Shown: positions 33,939-43,032, numbered from the stretch's first letter. The stretch is 64,000 bases of DNA from Amycolatopsis camponoti (GCF_902497555.1 NZ_CABVGP010000002.1:2430501-2494500); one strand, 5' to 3'. Program-made: numbers and translations. Notes: generated by a model from the sequence alone, not told the origin.

Positions 33939-34346
33939 ATGATCACGACCGACGAGATCGAACGACGCGTCGAGAAAGCCGACGCGGAGAAGAGTGCGAG
34001 GAGGACGGCTGCAGCCCGCGAGGTCGGCGAGCTGGCGCGCCGCCGGGCCGCGTTGGCCGAGGAGCTGATCGAGGTCGACCGCAAGCTCGGCACCGTGCTC
34101 GCCGCGGCGGCGGATGTCGTCAGCGTCGACGAGCTGGCCGAATTCACCGATGTCCCGACCGCCGACCTCACCAAATGGCTCACCGCCGGCAAGCCCCGCG
34201 CCCGGCGCGGCCGTCCGCCCGGCAGCCGTCGGCCGAAACCGGACCCGCATCCCGGGGCAACGCCGGTACCCGCGCCGCCGGAACTTCGACCGAAGCCGCT
34301 GGCACCCGGTCTGCAGAACGCGGTCGTCCAAGGCCAGCGAAGCTGA
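33939..34346 (+). CDS. Small coiled-coil protein of the Tad operon (135 aa)
   Basis: Residues 1-50 are a charged coiled coil (ERRVEKADAEKSARRTAAA). Next comes a small helix-turn-helix-like segment, VVSVDELAEFTDVPTADLTK, then a Pro/Arg-rich tail. ATG 33939 follows AAGGAGAGG. No family is recognised. It may be a DNA-binding or scaffolding partner of the next gene. Confidence 0.62.
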   Translation: MITTDEIERRVEKADAEKSARRTAAAREVGELARRRAALAEELIEVDRKLGTVLAAAADVVSVDELAEFTDVPTADLTKWLTAGKPRARRGRPPGSRRPKPDPHPGATPVPAPPELRPKPLAPGLQNAVVQGQRS

Positions 34347-34360
34347 GCTGGGACGCCGTT

Positions 34361-36895
34361 GTGCCTGCAGACCACCAGGCCAGAGCTGGACTGCGGCGAG
34401 CGCGTCGTGCGGTTCTGCGCGGAGCGCGACGGCTGCTGCAAGGAGGCGTGGCGCTCGCGCTGCTGTCCGGCTTGTGCGCCGGGTTGCCGTGGGCGCTGGT
34501 GCGGTTCATCGGCTGGCCCCTGCCGGATCACCTGCCCACGATGGCGGAACTCGGCGAGGTGCTGACGGCCTCGCCGTCGACAAGTCTGCTGCTGGACGTG
34601 CTCGCGTGCGGCGCGTGGCTGCTGTGGGCCGCGTTCATCCTCGAGCTGGCCGGGTGCGTACGCGACCTCGTCCTCGCTGCCGGACGACCGGACTTCGCCC
34701 GTCGCGGCAGCCCGTTCCGCCGAACCGCCGCCGTGCTCATCACCGCCGTCGTCGTGTCGTTCATCAGCCGCAGCGCCGTCGCCGCGCCCGGAGGAAGCAG
34801 CTCGGCCCTGTCCAGCGTGAGCTCGTCGGTGACCGCGCCCTCGGCTTCCGACGGCTTGGCGGAGGACGTCGAGATGGTGCGTCGGCCATGCGACGGTGTC
34901 CATGATTCGCTGTACCGGATCGCGCAACGCCGCCTCGGAGACGGCGACCGGTGGCCGGAGATCTGGCGGCTGAACACCATGAGCACCCAGCCGGGCGGTC
35001 GCAGGCTCACCTCGCCCAGCCTGATCCATCCCGGCGACCAGATCCAGCTACCGCCGACGACCAGGCCCGTCCAGCCGAAACCGCCGCAGCTGCAGCCTCC
35101 ACCGGCGAAGCCCGCGACCGTCGCCCCGCCGAGCCCGATCGCGCTTCCCGCCGCTGCTCCGAGGTCCAGCTCGTCCTGGGAGCCCGAGGTTTACGTCGGT
35201 CTCGGGCTGGCGGGCGCGATCAGCGCGGCGCTGCTGGTCGCCCGGGGACGTCAGCGCGCCGGCTACCGGCCCGGCAGCGGCCAGCGCGACGACCTGTCCG
35301 TTTCCCCGGTCGTCTACCAGCTACACCTGGCGCACCAGCACGCTCAAGCCGACTTCGACGAGGCCGATGTTGCCGGCGTGGATTCGGAAGGCGACGCCGC
35401 CGAGCCCGGTGCGGCGCCCGAACTGGGCGGACCCGCCGATGAGACCGCCGCGGAACTGGCGCTGGACCTCGCGGAGACGCACGGTCTCGGTCTCATCGGA
35501 CCCGGCAGCCATGCCGCGGCCCGCGCGCTGCTGCTCACGGCCATGACCTCCGCGCGCGACCCGGAGGTCATGGCGCCGGCCGCGGATCTGCGTGGCTTAC
35601 TCGGCGTCCCGGACCACGTCGCAGACCTGCCGAGCTGCGTCCACCTCGTCGATGACCTCGCCGCCGCGCTCACACTCATCGCTAGCCAGAGCCCCGTCAT
35701 CGGCGCGCGCCGAATCCTCCTGGCGAGCGCGCCGGCCGGCGAACCCGACCGCAACCGACTGCAGCACGCCCTCGCCGACAGCCGCGCGAGCACGAGCGTG
35801 CTGCTACTCGGCCAGTGGCATCCCGGGGTCACGGCCTACGTGGACTCGACGGGTGCCATCACCGCCACGTCACCCGGGCCAGGGGAGCCGTTACGCGGCC
35901 GGCGAGCCTTCACCCTCCCCGAGTCCGCGACTCACGAGCTGTTCGCCCTCTTCGATGCCGCACACGGGCTTCCCGACGACGACCACCTCAAGCCTGCGGC
36001 CGAGTCCGCGCACGGGTTGGAGATCGCAGGCCTTCCGGCACCCGACCGGGCCGAAGCAATACCTGAGCCGGCTCCGGTGCCGACCGTCGAATCCCAGCAC
36101 GATGCGGTCACGCCGCTGGTGCTGTCGGTGTTCGGGCAGCCGACGTTGTCATGGCGACCGGATGTCGCCAGCCCGGATCACACGGTCGAAGTCACCGGCA
36201 GCCTGTCGCGACGGCTGTGGGAGTTGCTGATCTACCTCGCGCTCCATCCGGAGGGAGTTCCGCGGGCCGCGATCATCGACAGCCTCTGGGCCAACCGCCC
36301 AGCGCGGGACCCGGCTGCCGTGCTGCGCACTGTCCTGTCCCGTCTCCGAAGCACCGTCGACAACGCCACCTCGCCCGACCTCGGCGATCTCGTGGTCGCC
36401 GAGCACGGCCGGTATCGCCTCGAACCCGCTGTCGTCGAGGTCGACTACTGGGTATTCGCCGGCGCGCTCGCTCGACGCCGCACCACGACCGATGACCAGC
36501 AACGAGCCGCGGCTTACGCCGCGATCGTCGCGAGCTACGGCGGCGAGCTGGCGGCCGGCGTCGAAGCCGAATGGATCACTGCGCTGCGGGAAGGCGTTCG
36601 CCGCGATGCCCTCGACGCCGTCGCTGCCCTGGCACGCGCGCGGGTTCAGAGTGATCCCGAGTCCACGTTGGAGTTGCTGGAGTCCGCGCGGGACTTCGAC
36701 CCGCACAACGAGCTGCTCTACCGCGACATCATGCGTCTCGAACACAACCTCGGCCGGCACGACGCGATAGCCAGGACGCTGCGCCTGCTCGAAGCACGCC
36801 TCGCCGAGATCGACGAAACACCGACCAGCGCCACAATCGAGTTCGCCGAGCGCCTACGAGAGCTCCACGCCGGTATGGCGGTCCCGAAGGCCTGA
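34361..36895 (+). CDS. Membrane-anchored LysM plus BTAD (SARP-like) regulator (844 aa)
   Basis: Three N-terminal membrane helices (for example LALLSGLCAGLPWALVRFIG) lead to a LysM-like domain near residues 165-230 (DSLYRIAQRRLGDGDRW, LIHPGDQIQLP). A Pro-rich linker and a fourth helix (YVGLGLAGAISAALLVA) follow. The C-terminal 260 residues hold an OmpR/SARP-like winged helix (RRLWELLIYLALHPEGVPR) and a bacterial transcriptional activator domain (YGGELAAGVEAEWITALREG). GTG 34361 is 14 bases after the previous stop. The architecture joins cell-wall binding to a transcription-factor-like domain and closes the Tad operon; sensing of wall or pilus state is inferred. Confidence 0.8.
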   Translation: MPADHQARAGLRRARRAVLRGARRLLQGGVALALLSGLCAGLPWALVRFIGWPLPDHLPTMAELGEVLTASPSTSLLLDVLACGAWLLWAAFILELAGCVRDLVLAAGRPDFARRGSPFRRTAAVLITAVVVSFISRSAVAAPGGSSSALSSVSSSVTAPSASDGLAEDVEMVRRPCDGVHDSLYRIAQRRLGDGDRWPEIWRLNTMSTQPGGRRLTSPSLIHPGDQIQLPPTTRPVQPKPPQLQPPPAKPATVAPPSPIALPAAAPRSSSSWEPEVYVGLGLAGAISAALLVARGRQRAGYRPGSGQRDDLSVSPVVYQLHLAHQHAQADFDEADVAGVDSEGDAAEPGAAPELGGPADETAAELALDLAETHGLGLIGPGSHAAARALLLTAMTSARDPEVMAPAADLRGLLGVPDHVADLPSCVHLVDDLAAALTLIASQSPVIGARRILLASAPAGEPDRNRLQHALADSRASTSVLLLGQWHPGVTAYVDSTGAITATSPGPGEPLRGRRAFTLPESATHELFALFDAAHGLPDDDHLKPAAESAHGLEIAGLPAPDRAEAIPEPAPVPTVESQHDAVTPLVLSVFGQPTLSWRPDVASPDHTVEVTGSLSRRLWELLIYLALHPEGVPRAAIIDSLWANRPARDPAAVLRTVLSRLRSTVDNATSPDLGDLVVAEHGRYRLEPAVVEVDYWVFAGALARRRTTTDDQQRAAAYAAIVASYGGELAAGVEAEWITALREGVRRDALDAVAALARARVQSDPESTLELLESARDFDPHNELLYRDIMRLEHNLGRHDAIARTLRLLEARLAEIDETPTSATIEFAERLRELHAGMAVPKA

Positions 36896-37680
36896 ATCGT
36901 CCTGTAGGCGACTTTATAAATACCTCTACGGTGAAATAGCTGAGCAGCAACGGCTGATGTTAGTGTCGACCTACTGATAGTCATCGCGTAGAAAAGTCCC
37001 TCGGTGTTTCCGTTCGAAGTTGTTGTCGTTCGGCGTGTCGTCGCCGGGCTCTTGCGGTGCTTCTCGTCGACGGGCAAGGCGCTACGCATGCCTTGTGAGC
37101 GGCTCATTCGCTGGAGTCATTGGGGCTGGGGTTTCATCCGTCGAGTGCTCGACGGCCGCCGGGGGTGCCCCCGTGGGTGCCGATCGCCCTGGTGTTCCGT
37201 GGACCGCCTAAGGCGGATCCTCCGGGTACACGCATTCGCGCAGGTCAGCGCCTGCATGCAGGGATCCGCTGGTATCCCAGACTCGCTTGGCGACAAGCAG
37301 GTAAGCACATCAGGCCCGCCTCGTCGGTCCAACCGCTGTGATCATCCATCCACGGTCCTGCTCCGATGGTCATCTCGCCTTGAGTTGGTGGTCCCCATTC
37401 GTTTCTTGTTTCTTTTAAATAGAATGCCCATTTCCTTGTGTTGTGGGGTATTGGCCGGCTGCTCTGCGCCTGCGACCTGTGCAAACGATTCGATGAAATG
37501 GTCGATAGCCTTTGGCGGAGGCGGGAATTCGTCACCCGAATGGGGTGTGGAAAGGCGTTGTGCGCGACTGCTTTGTCGAGTTACTTTTGTTGGGCCACCG
37601 GAAACCCGGAAATCAAATCAAGAACCGTTCCGGTTTGTCGTATCGCCCGCACGCCACTCGCTTGGAAAGGAATACCCGCG
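36896..37680. promoter_or_regulatory. Long AT-richer intergenic leader before the MoxR gene
   Basis: These 785 bases contain no convincing gene; a long plus-strand frame at 37004-37684 has poor codon bias and no ribosome-binding site. Base composition is clearly less GC-rich than the flanks. AT-rich points are TTTATAAATA at 36912-36921 and TCTTTTAAATAGAAT at 37411-37425, the latter with a -10-like TAGAAT. Small hairpins occur: CCGCC-TAA-GGCGG near 37204, and AACCG-TTC-CGGTT shortly before the MoxR gene. It probably carries promoters and a long leader. No tRNA or attachment site was found. Confidence 0.45.
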
Positions 37681-38916
37681 ATGACCACGCCCACCACGCC
37701 AGCCACGGCACCCGCCACCGGGCCGACCACCCCGGCGGGTGGGACGGCGACCCGGCTCCGCAACGGCGAACTCCGCGCGATGGTCGCCAAGATCCTGGCC
37801 GACCACCCCGCGAACACTCACACCCCGGGCGCCATCGCGCACACCCTGAACCGCTCATCCGGCGCCGTCGGCAACGCCTGCAAAGCGTTGACCGACAGGG
37901 GAGAAGCCGAACTCGCCACCGCCACGCCACTGGCCTACCGGGCGACCGCGACGACAGCGGCCGCCGCTGCATCCGCCATCACCCCCGCACCGCCACGCAC
38001 ACCCCGCGCGCCGCGCCCGAAAGCGCCCGCCACGGCACCCGCCGCGCCCCGGACCACGCCCGCCCCGTCCGGCACGGGCGGTAGCCCGACCCGTCCGGCG
38101 CGGAAGGTCACCGGCCCAGTGAAACGCCCGAACGGGATGGACTACCACCCCCGGCTGCTCTCCGGCATGCCGGACGTGACCGCGCTGGCGCGGCTACGTG
38201 ACGCCGGGGTCGCCGCACTCCTGTACGGGCCACCCGGCACCGGAAAGACCTCGGTGGTGGAGGCAGCATTCAACGACTGCCTCACGGTCCAGGGTGACGG
38301 CGACACTGTGGTCGCCGATCTGGTGGGCGACTACACCAAAACCCCGGACGGCGACTTCGTGTTCGTCCACGGGCCGCTGGTCCGTGCGATGCGCGAGGGG
38401 GTCCCGCTGTTCATCGACGACGCCACCCTGATCCCGCCGACCGTGCTCGCCGTGGTCTACCCCGCGATGGACGGACGCCGCGAAATCGTGGTCAAGGCCA
38501 ACGGCGGCGAAGTCGTCAAGGCTGAACCCGGGTTCTACGTCGTCGCCGGACACAACCCCGGTGTCCATGGGGCCATCCTCACCGACGCACTGTCTTCCCG
38601 GTTCTCCGTACACATCCAGGTCTCCAGCGACTACGCCCTCGCCGAACAACTCGGAGTCGACAAGAAAGCCGTACGGGTGGCACGCAACCTCGCCACCCGA
38701 CAGGAAAAGGGCGAGATCGGCTGGGCGCCCCAGCTGCGCGAATTGCTGGCATTCAAGAAACTCGCCGACGCGTGGGACCTCGACGCCGCCGCCGGAAACC
38801 TCGTAGGTATCGCGCCGGAAGAAGACCGCGTGACCGTCGCCGCCGTGGTGCGCGACGTCTTCGGCAAAACCGTCACCCCGCTGGCCCTCGGTGCCCGCGT
38901 TGCCACCAAACCCTGA
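37681..38916 (+). CDS. MoxR-type AAA+ ATPase with N-terminal winged-helix-like region (411 aa)
   Basis: Residues 20-75 resemble a small winged helix (NTHTPGAIAHTLNRSSGAVG). A 60-residue Pro/Ala linker follows, then the AAA+ core: Walker A GPPGTGKTS with K189, Walker B LFIDDATLIPP, and sensor-like VVAGHNPGVHG and SSRFSVHI. Walker B ends DD rather than the usual DE. ATG 37681 has AAAGGAA about 11 bases upstream. MoxR proteins act as chaperones that activate partner complexes together with VWA proteins; such a partner is the next gene, 40 bases downstream. Confidence 0.85.
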   Translation: MTTPTTPATAPATGPTTPAGGTATRLRNGELRAMVAKILADHPANTHTPGAIAHTLNRSSGAVGNACKALTDRGEAELATATPLAYRATATTAAAAASAITPAPPRTPRAPRPKAPATAPAAPRTTPAPSGTGGSPTRPARKVTGPVKRPNGMDYHPRLLSGMPDVTALARLRDAGVAALLYGPPGTGKTSVVEAAFNDCLTVQGDGDTVVADLVGDYTKTPDGDFVFVHGPLVRAMREGVPLFIDDATLIPPTVLAVVYPAMDGRREIVVKANGGEVVKAEPGFYVVAGHNPGVHGAILTDALSSRFSVHIQVSSDYALAEQLGVDKKAVRVARNLATRQEKGEIGWAPQLRELLAFKKLADAWDLDAAAGNLVGIAPEEDRVTVAAVVRDVFGKTVTPLALGARVATKP

Positions 38917-38956
38917 CTCTCCTCACGCCGCAAACCGTCGCGAAAGGACCCGCGCC

Positions 38957-40735
38957 ATGAGCACCCACTTCACCGCCGACCCGACCGCTACCGGTGCCGC
39001 TGTGTTTCCCGCGCGACCGGAGTGGCTGACCCTGTCCGCCGCGTTCGCCGACGAGGTCCCCGTGATCGCCGACCGTGATGACCTCGTGGTCAGCGTCGCG
39101 CCCGGTGCGGGTGGCGGTGCCCCGGCCTGCTTCTACCCGCACCGAGCGCTGATCGAAGTCGACGGCGACCACCTCGGGGTGGACCCCGCGACCGTGGACC
39201 CCGCCAACCTGTCCGACCGGCCCCGCTACGCCCCAGCGTGGGGTGCCCTCACCCACGAGTGCGGCCACGCCAAACACACCGCATGGGAACCCCCGGACGA
39301 CGCCCCGCCCGCCGTGGTCGCCGCCGCCATGCTGCTGGAAGAGCCACGGATGGAAGCGGCGCACATCCGCCGCCGCCCGGACGACCGGCACTGGCTGCGC
39401 GCCTGCGTGAACGGCATCGTCGCCACCGACCTGCACCTCTACGCCGACCCCGCCACCGCCCCGAAGATGACCCCCGCCGACGCCGCGCGCTCCGCCGCGC
39501 TCCTGCTGGGACGGGCGGACGGCGGGGTGCTCACCAATGCCGAGGTCTACCCGCTCGCCCGGGTCGTCGAGGACGTGCTCGGCGCGGACGTCCTCGGCAA
39601 ACTGCGGGCGGTGTGGCGACAGGCGCTGCGGACCGCCGACGACGCGGGCGAGGAGATGCTCGACCTCGGGCGGCAGTGGTGCGAGATCCTCGGCACCGAC
39701 CCCGACGACCCAGACCCGGCCGCGCACCCTGCCTCTCCCGGCACCCCGGACCCGTCCGGCGGCTCACCCGGACCCGGAGCCCCCACCAGCCCGTCACCGC
39801 TGGCGGACGCCATTGCCGCCGTGCTGGACGGTGTGGCGGCAAAGGTCGCGGGCGAGAAGGCACCTGAGGACCCGGCCGCCGTCGCCGCCGCCGCGAAGGA
39901 ACACGAAGAAGCCGCCGAGAAGAAAGCGGGGCAGGTGGCGCGGCGAGTGTTCGGCACCGGCGGCCCCCGTGGTGGCGACACCCGGACGGCAGGCACTCGG
40001 CCACCGACACCGGAGGAGTGCACGGCTGCGCGGGTGCTCGCGCGGGCGTTGGACACCGCCGGATCCCGCGAACGCGTCGCCGTGCGCTCCGCCTCGGAGG
40101 TGCCTCCGGGACGGCTGCGGATGCGCGGTGTGCGTGCCGCCGAAGCCCAGCGTGCCGCCGGGGCCGTGGTGACCGCCGAGCCGTTCACCCGCACCATCCG
40201 CACACCAGTCACCGTGCCGCCGCTGCGGGTCGGGATCGCGTGCGACGTGTCCGGCTCGATGGGCTGGGCGCGCGCTCACGTGGCTTCGGCGGCCTGGATC
40301 CTGTCCAACGCCGCCCGCCACACCCGGGTGCCTGCCGACACCGCGAGTGTGATCTTCGGGCACCACGTCCGCCCGCTGACCCGGCCGGGCAACCCGCCGG
40401 CCGAGGTCACCGAGTTCCACTCCGACGACAACTACGAGGACATTCCCCGAGCGCTTGACGCCCTCGACGGTTCTCTTGGCCTGTCCCGCCCGGGCGCGGC
40501 CCGGCTGGTGGTCGTCGTGTCCGACGGGAACTACCGCGCCGACCCGCGCCGCAACGGCCAGAAGAAGCTCGACCGGCTCCGCACGTCCGGGTGCGCGGTG
40601 CTGTGGCTGACCACCAGCGAATTCGACACCCCGCTCGACGGGGCCACCGTCCACGTCCTGACCGACCCCACGACGGCCGCCCGCGCCATCGGGCACGCCG
40701 CCACCACTGCCCTGCGTGCCGCCGCCCGCCGGTAA
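38957..40735 (+). CDS. Zincin-like plus VWA-domain protein (592 aa)
   Basis: The N-terminal part holds an HExxH motif, H100-E-C-G-H104 in ALTHECGHAKHT, with E128/E129 in MLLEEPRME as the likely third zinc ligand. The C-terminal 170 residues are a VWA domain with MIDAS D430-x-S432-x-S434 (ACDVSGSMGWA). An acidic, Ala/Glu-rich linker separates them. The layout recalls CobT-like and other MoxR-partnered VWA proteins. ATG 38957 follows AAAGGA. The adjacent MoxR ATPase probably remodels this protein or a complex containing it. The substrate is unknown. Confidence 0.8.
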   Translation: MSTHFTADPTATGAAVFPARPEWLTLSAAFADEVPVIADRDDLVVSVAPGAGGGAPACFYPHRALIEVDGDHLGVDPATVDPANLSDRPRYAPAWGALTHECGHAKHTAWEPPDDAPPAVVAAAMLLEEPRMEAAHIRRRPDDRHWLRACVNGIVATDLHLYADPATAPKMTPADAARSAALLLGRADGGVLTNAEVYPLARVVEDVLGADVLGKLRAVWRQALRTADDAGEEMLDLGRQWCEILGTDPDDPDPAAHPASPGTPDPSGGSPGPGAPTSPSPLADAIAAVLDGVAAKVAGEKAPEDPAAVAAAAKEHEEAAEKKAGQVARRVFGTGGPRGGDTRTAGTRPPTPEECTAARVLARALDTAGSRERVAVRSASEVPPGRLRMRGVRAAEAQRAAGAVVTAEPFTRTIRTPVTVPPLRVGIACDVSGSMGWARAHVASAAWILSNAARHTRVPADTASVIFGHHVRPLTRPGNPPAEVTEFHSDDNYEDIPRALDALDGSLGLSRPGAARLVVVVSDGNYRADPRRNGQKKLDRLRTSGCAVLWLTTSEFDTPLDGATVHVLTDPTTAARAIGHAATTALRAAARR

Positions 40736-40813
40736 CCCGTGCCAGGCCCGGCGCGCGCGAAACCCTAGCCACCACCGTAACTACCTGGAATATCTACGGA
40801 AAGGCGAGCCACC

Positions 40814-41494
40814 ATGCCGACCCGCGAAGAACGAATCATCAGTGCAGCAGTCGGTCTGACATCCGAACTCGAAGGGGCGTGGGGCCTGGTGACCTACCTG
40901 CGCCACTCCGGCTACATGAAGAGTCTCTACGGCGGCACGGTCCTCCTCGGCCCAGCGGGCGAAGCCCTTCGCGTTGATCCGGTCAAGAACCTCCGACCAT
41001 GGGCCTACACCCTCCAGCCCGTCCTGCCGTATGACGAGGACGAATCGTCGACCGGCTGGTCCGAACCCGACGGCTACGTCCACCACCGCACGAAATACCC
41101 ACCAGGCTGGTTCTTCCCGAAAGAACATCAACCGCGTCCGGTGCTGGTGGAGACCCGCACTCCGATCAAGGAGGTCGCCGACCGCCTCGAAGAAGATGTC
41201 CTTCCCTCTTACCGATATTGGGCTGGCCGCATCCGAGAGCGCAACGCTCAACGCCACAAGCGACTGGCGCAAGAACGCGCGGCCGCGCTCGACCTCGCGC
41301 AAGCGTTCGGCGGCCCGGTACGTGTCGTGCCCGGGCCGTCGAGCCTCACCGTCTGTCGACTCGACGACGGGGAATCACGCATCCAGTTGAACACTCGCTC
41401 GCCATACGTGGAGATGTCATTTCTTGTTTCTCGTGATCGCGCTGCCGTGATCGCGCCAGAGCTGGCTCGCCTGTTGGGGTTTGCCTCGACCTGA
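40814..41494 (+). CDS. Hypothetical protein (226 aa)
   Basis: Begins MPTREERIISAAVGLTSELE after a GAAAGG site. Contains GWFFPKEHQPRPVLVETRTP and a charged helix, RIRERNAQRHKRLAQERAAA, then a beta-rich C-terminus. There are no membrane segments or known motifs. It lies between the MoxR/VWA pair and another unknown gene on the same strand and may belong to their operon. Confidence 0.7.
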   Translation: MPTREERIISAAVGLTSELEGAWGLVTYLRHSGYMKSLYGGTVLLGPAGEALRVDPVKNLRPWAYTLQPVLPYDEDESSTGWSEPDGYVHHRTKYPPGWFFPKEHQPRPVLVETRTPIKEVADRLEEDVLPSYRYWAGRIRERNAQRHKRLAQERAAALDLAQAFGGPVRVVPGPSSLTVCRLDDGESRIQLNTRSPYVEMSFLVSRDRAAVIAPELARLLGFAST

Positions 41495-41552
41495 CGACCT
41501 GAATGGACCCCGCACGACCAACAAATCACACGCAAAGACGGAGGAGACCACG

Positions 41553-42149
41553 ATGAACGCCTCGATGACCGAACGCGACGAAGCGACCGGCGCTACCCCA
41601 ACCAGCTACCACCACACCCGCGTCGTCGAGTTTGCCGGACGCACGCTCCGAGCACGCATCGAGCGCGGCGACTACATCAACCAAAGCTTCGCTGTCGCCG
41701 AGGTGCTCAGCGACCAGATGACGTGGACAAGCATCGCCGCTGACGCTCCCAGCAACTGGTGGCACGACACGCCGCGGCCGAGCGCCGACGTCCATGCTGC
41801 CACCGCTCTCGAGACGCTGACCGAGCGTCTCCTCGGCAGGGCCGCCGAAATTCTTGCTGCCCCACCTGCCACTCAGACCATCTCACCCCATGTCCACGGT
41901 GCGATCAGCGCGTTGCTGGCCACGACTTACGGCTTCGATGGCGAGAAGTGCATCGACCCGGACGACATCGCTTGGGCGTATCGCCACGGCGGCGCACTGC
42001 ACATACTCGAGCACCCCGACGGTAGCGTCACCTTCACCAAGGCCCACCGAGGCGACTGTCCGTTCATCGCCACAGCTGGCGCGCAGGACTGCGACGACGA
42101 GTGCGTGTTTCCTCATCCGGCCGAGGTGAGCCAGCGGGCGACGGAGTGA
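41553..42149 (+). CDS. Hypothetical protein (198 aa)
   Basis: Begins MNASMTERDEATGATPTSYH; ATG 41553 follows GGAGGAGA. Its Trp/His-rich middle, SNWWHDTPRPSADVHAAT, and the Cys-containing end CPFIATAGAQDCDDECVF could bind metal. No family is recognised. It is the last gene before a strong bidirectional terminator. Confidence 0.7.
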   Translation: MNASMTERDEATGATPTSYHHTRVVEFAGRTLRARIERGDYINQSFAVAEVLSDQMTWTSIAADAPSNWWHDTPRPSADVHAATALETLTERLLGRAAEILAAPPATQTISPHVHGAISALLATTYGFDGEKCIDPDDIAWAYRHGGALHILEHPDGSVTFTKAHRGDCPFIATAGAQDCDDECVFPHPAEVSQRATE

Positions 42150-42175
42150 CCTTTCTGCTGGGGCCAGTACAAATG

Positions 42176-42206
42176 GGGGCGGATCGCCATCGTGGCGATC
42201 CGCCCC
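42176..42206. terminator. Very strong bidirectional terminator hairpin
   Basis: A perfect 14-bp stem, GGGGCGGATCGCCA with TGGCGATCCGCCCC, closed by a TCG loop and followed by TATTTGG. On the opposite strand the stem is followed by CCATTTG. It separates the plus-strand 37.7-42.1 kb operon from the minus-strand 42.2 kb gene and would terminate both. Confidence 0.9.
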
Positions 42207-42226
42207 TATTTGGTTGAGCTGGGCAG

Positions 42227-42856
42227 TCAGCTGGATGTGAAGCGCTTCGGTGCCTCGCACGTTTTCGTTGCCAGCCCGTTGGTGACGAGCCTCTCCAGGG
42301 CGTTGTTCACCGCGCCGCTGGATCGGACCAGTTCCGTGCCGATCTTGGCGGGGCCGAACTCTTCGCCAGGATGCGCCTGCAGGAATTCCCTCACCAGCTC
42401 GTAAAGCCCGCCCTTCGGCAGGCGTTCCTGCTTCGGCGTGTCGGCCGTCGGATCCGCAGAGGTCACCGTGTCCGAGGCAGTGCTGGCGCCGGGGTCGGAC
42501 AAGGACGAGGGATCCGCTTCTCGTTCGGCAGGGTCTCCGGCGGGAGCGTCCTTCTCCTGATCTGCTGTGGCGGGCACGTCTTCGCCGGTTGCCGCGACTT
42601 CGGCAGTGTCGTCGTTCTGTTCGTTGCATATGGTCCACGTGACGGGCACCGACTGGTCCTTGCCGGTGGTTCGGGTCACCAGTCCCTCGGCGGCCCAGCG
42701 GGAGAGGATCTTCGTGGCTGTGGAGCGCCCGACTCCGGCAGCGCTGGCCAGCTTTGCGGCAGTCGTGCCGGGGTCAGCCTCCAGGGCGTGGCGAACCTTC
42801 GTTTCCGCGGTGTCGGGTTTGGTGTGGTTCGGCTGGGTGTTCTGGGTTTCGGGCAT
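42227..42856 (-). CDS. Winged-helix DNA-binding protein with duplicated HTH (209 aa)
   Basis: A first winged helix at residues about 15-70 (GTTAAKLASAAGVGRSTATK) is followed by a long acidic, disordered linker. A second helix-turn-helix lies at the C-terminus (FGPAKIGTELVRSSGAVNNA). The second unit resembles the N-terminal region of the MoxR protein at 37.7 kb (AIAHTLNRSSGAVGNACKAL). ATG 42856 (MPETQNTQ) has CGGAGC about 7 bases upstream; an ATG at 42892 is possible. Probably a regulator of the adjacent secretion locus or of the MoxR operon. Confidence 0.7.
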   Translation of the reverse strand: MPETQNTQPNHTKPDTAETKVRHALEADPGTTAAKLASAAGVGRSTATKILSRWAAEGLVTRTTGKDQSVPVTWTICNEQNDDTAEVAATGEDVPATADQEKDAPAGDPAEREADPSSLSDPGASTASDTVTSADPTADTPKQERLPKGGLYELVREFLQAHPGEEFGPAKIGTELVRSSGAVNNALERLVTNGLATKTCEAPKRFTSS

Positions 42857-43032
42857 GACAGCTCCGTTTCGGCAGAAGCGGTGGATGGTCATGCCCCGGC
42901 CGGGGCGTTCGCCCGCCGGTGCGCATCCGGTGGTTCGGGCTACACGTCTATGGACGCTCCGTCAGCCGCTTCATGTCAAGCCATTGTCCAAACAAGACAC
43001 ACGTGTCGCCCAGAAGTGCTTATGTGGGAGCG

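Noticed and set aside
33512..34360. In-frame N-terminal extension of the LysM-BTAD gene by 283 codons
   Set aside because: The extension is Arg/Gly-rich and lies over the TadG-like and coiled-coil genes; GTG 34361 fits the gene spacing.
37004..37684. Plus-strand 226-codon frame upstream of the MoxR gene
   Set aside because: Codon use does not match the window, no ribosome-binding site, no domain; it overlaps the MoxR start.
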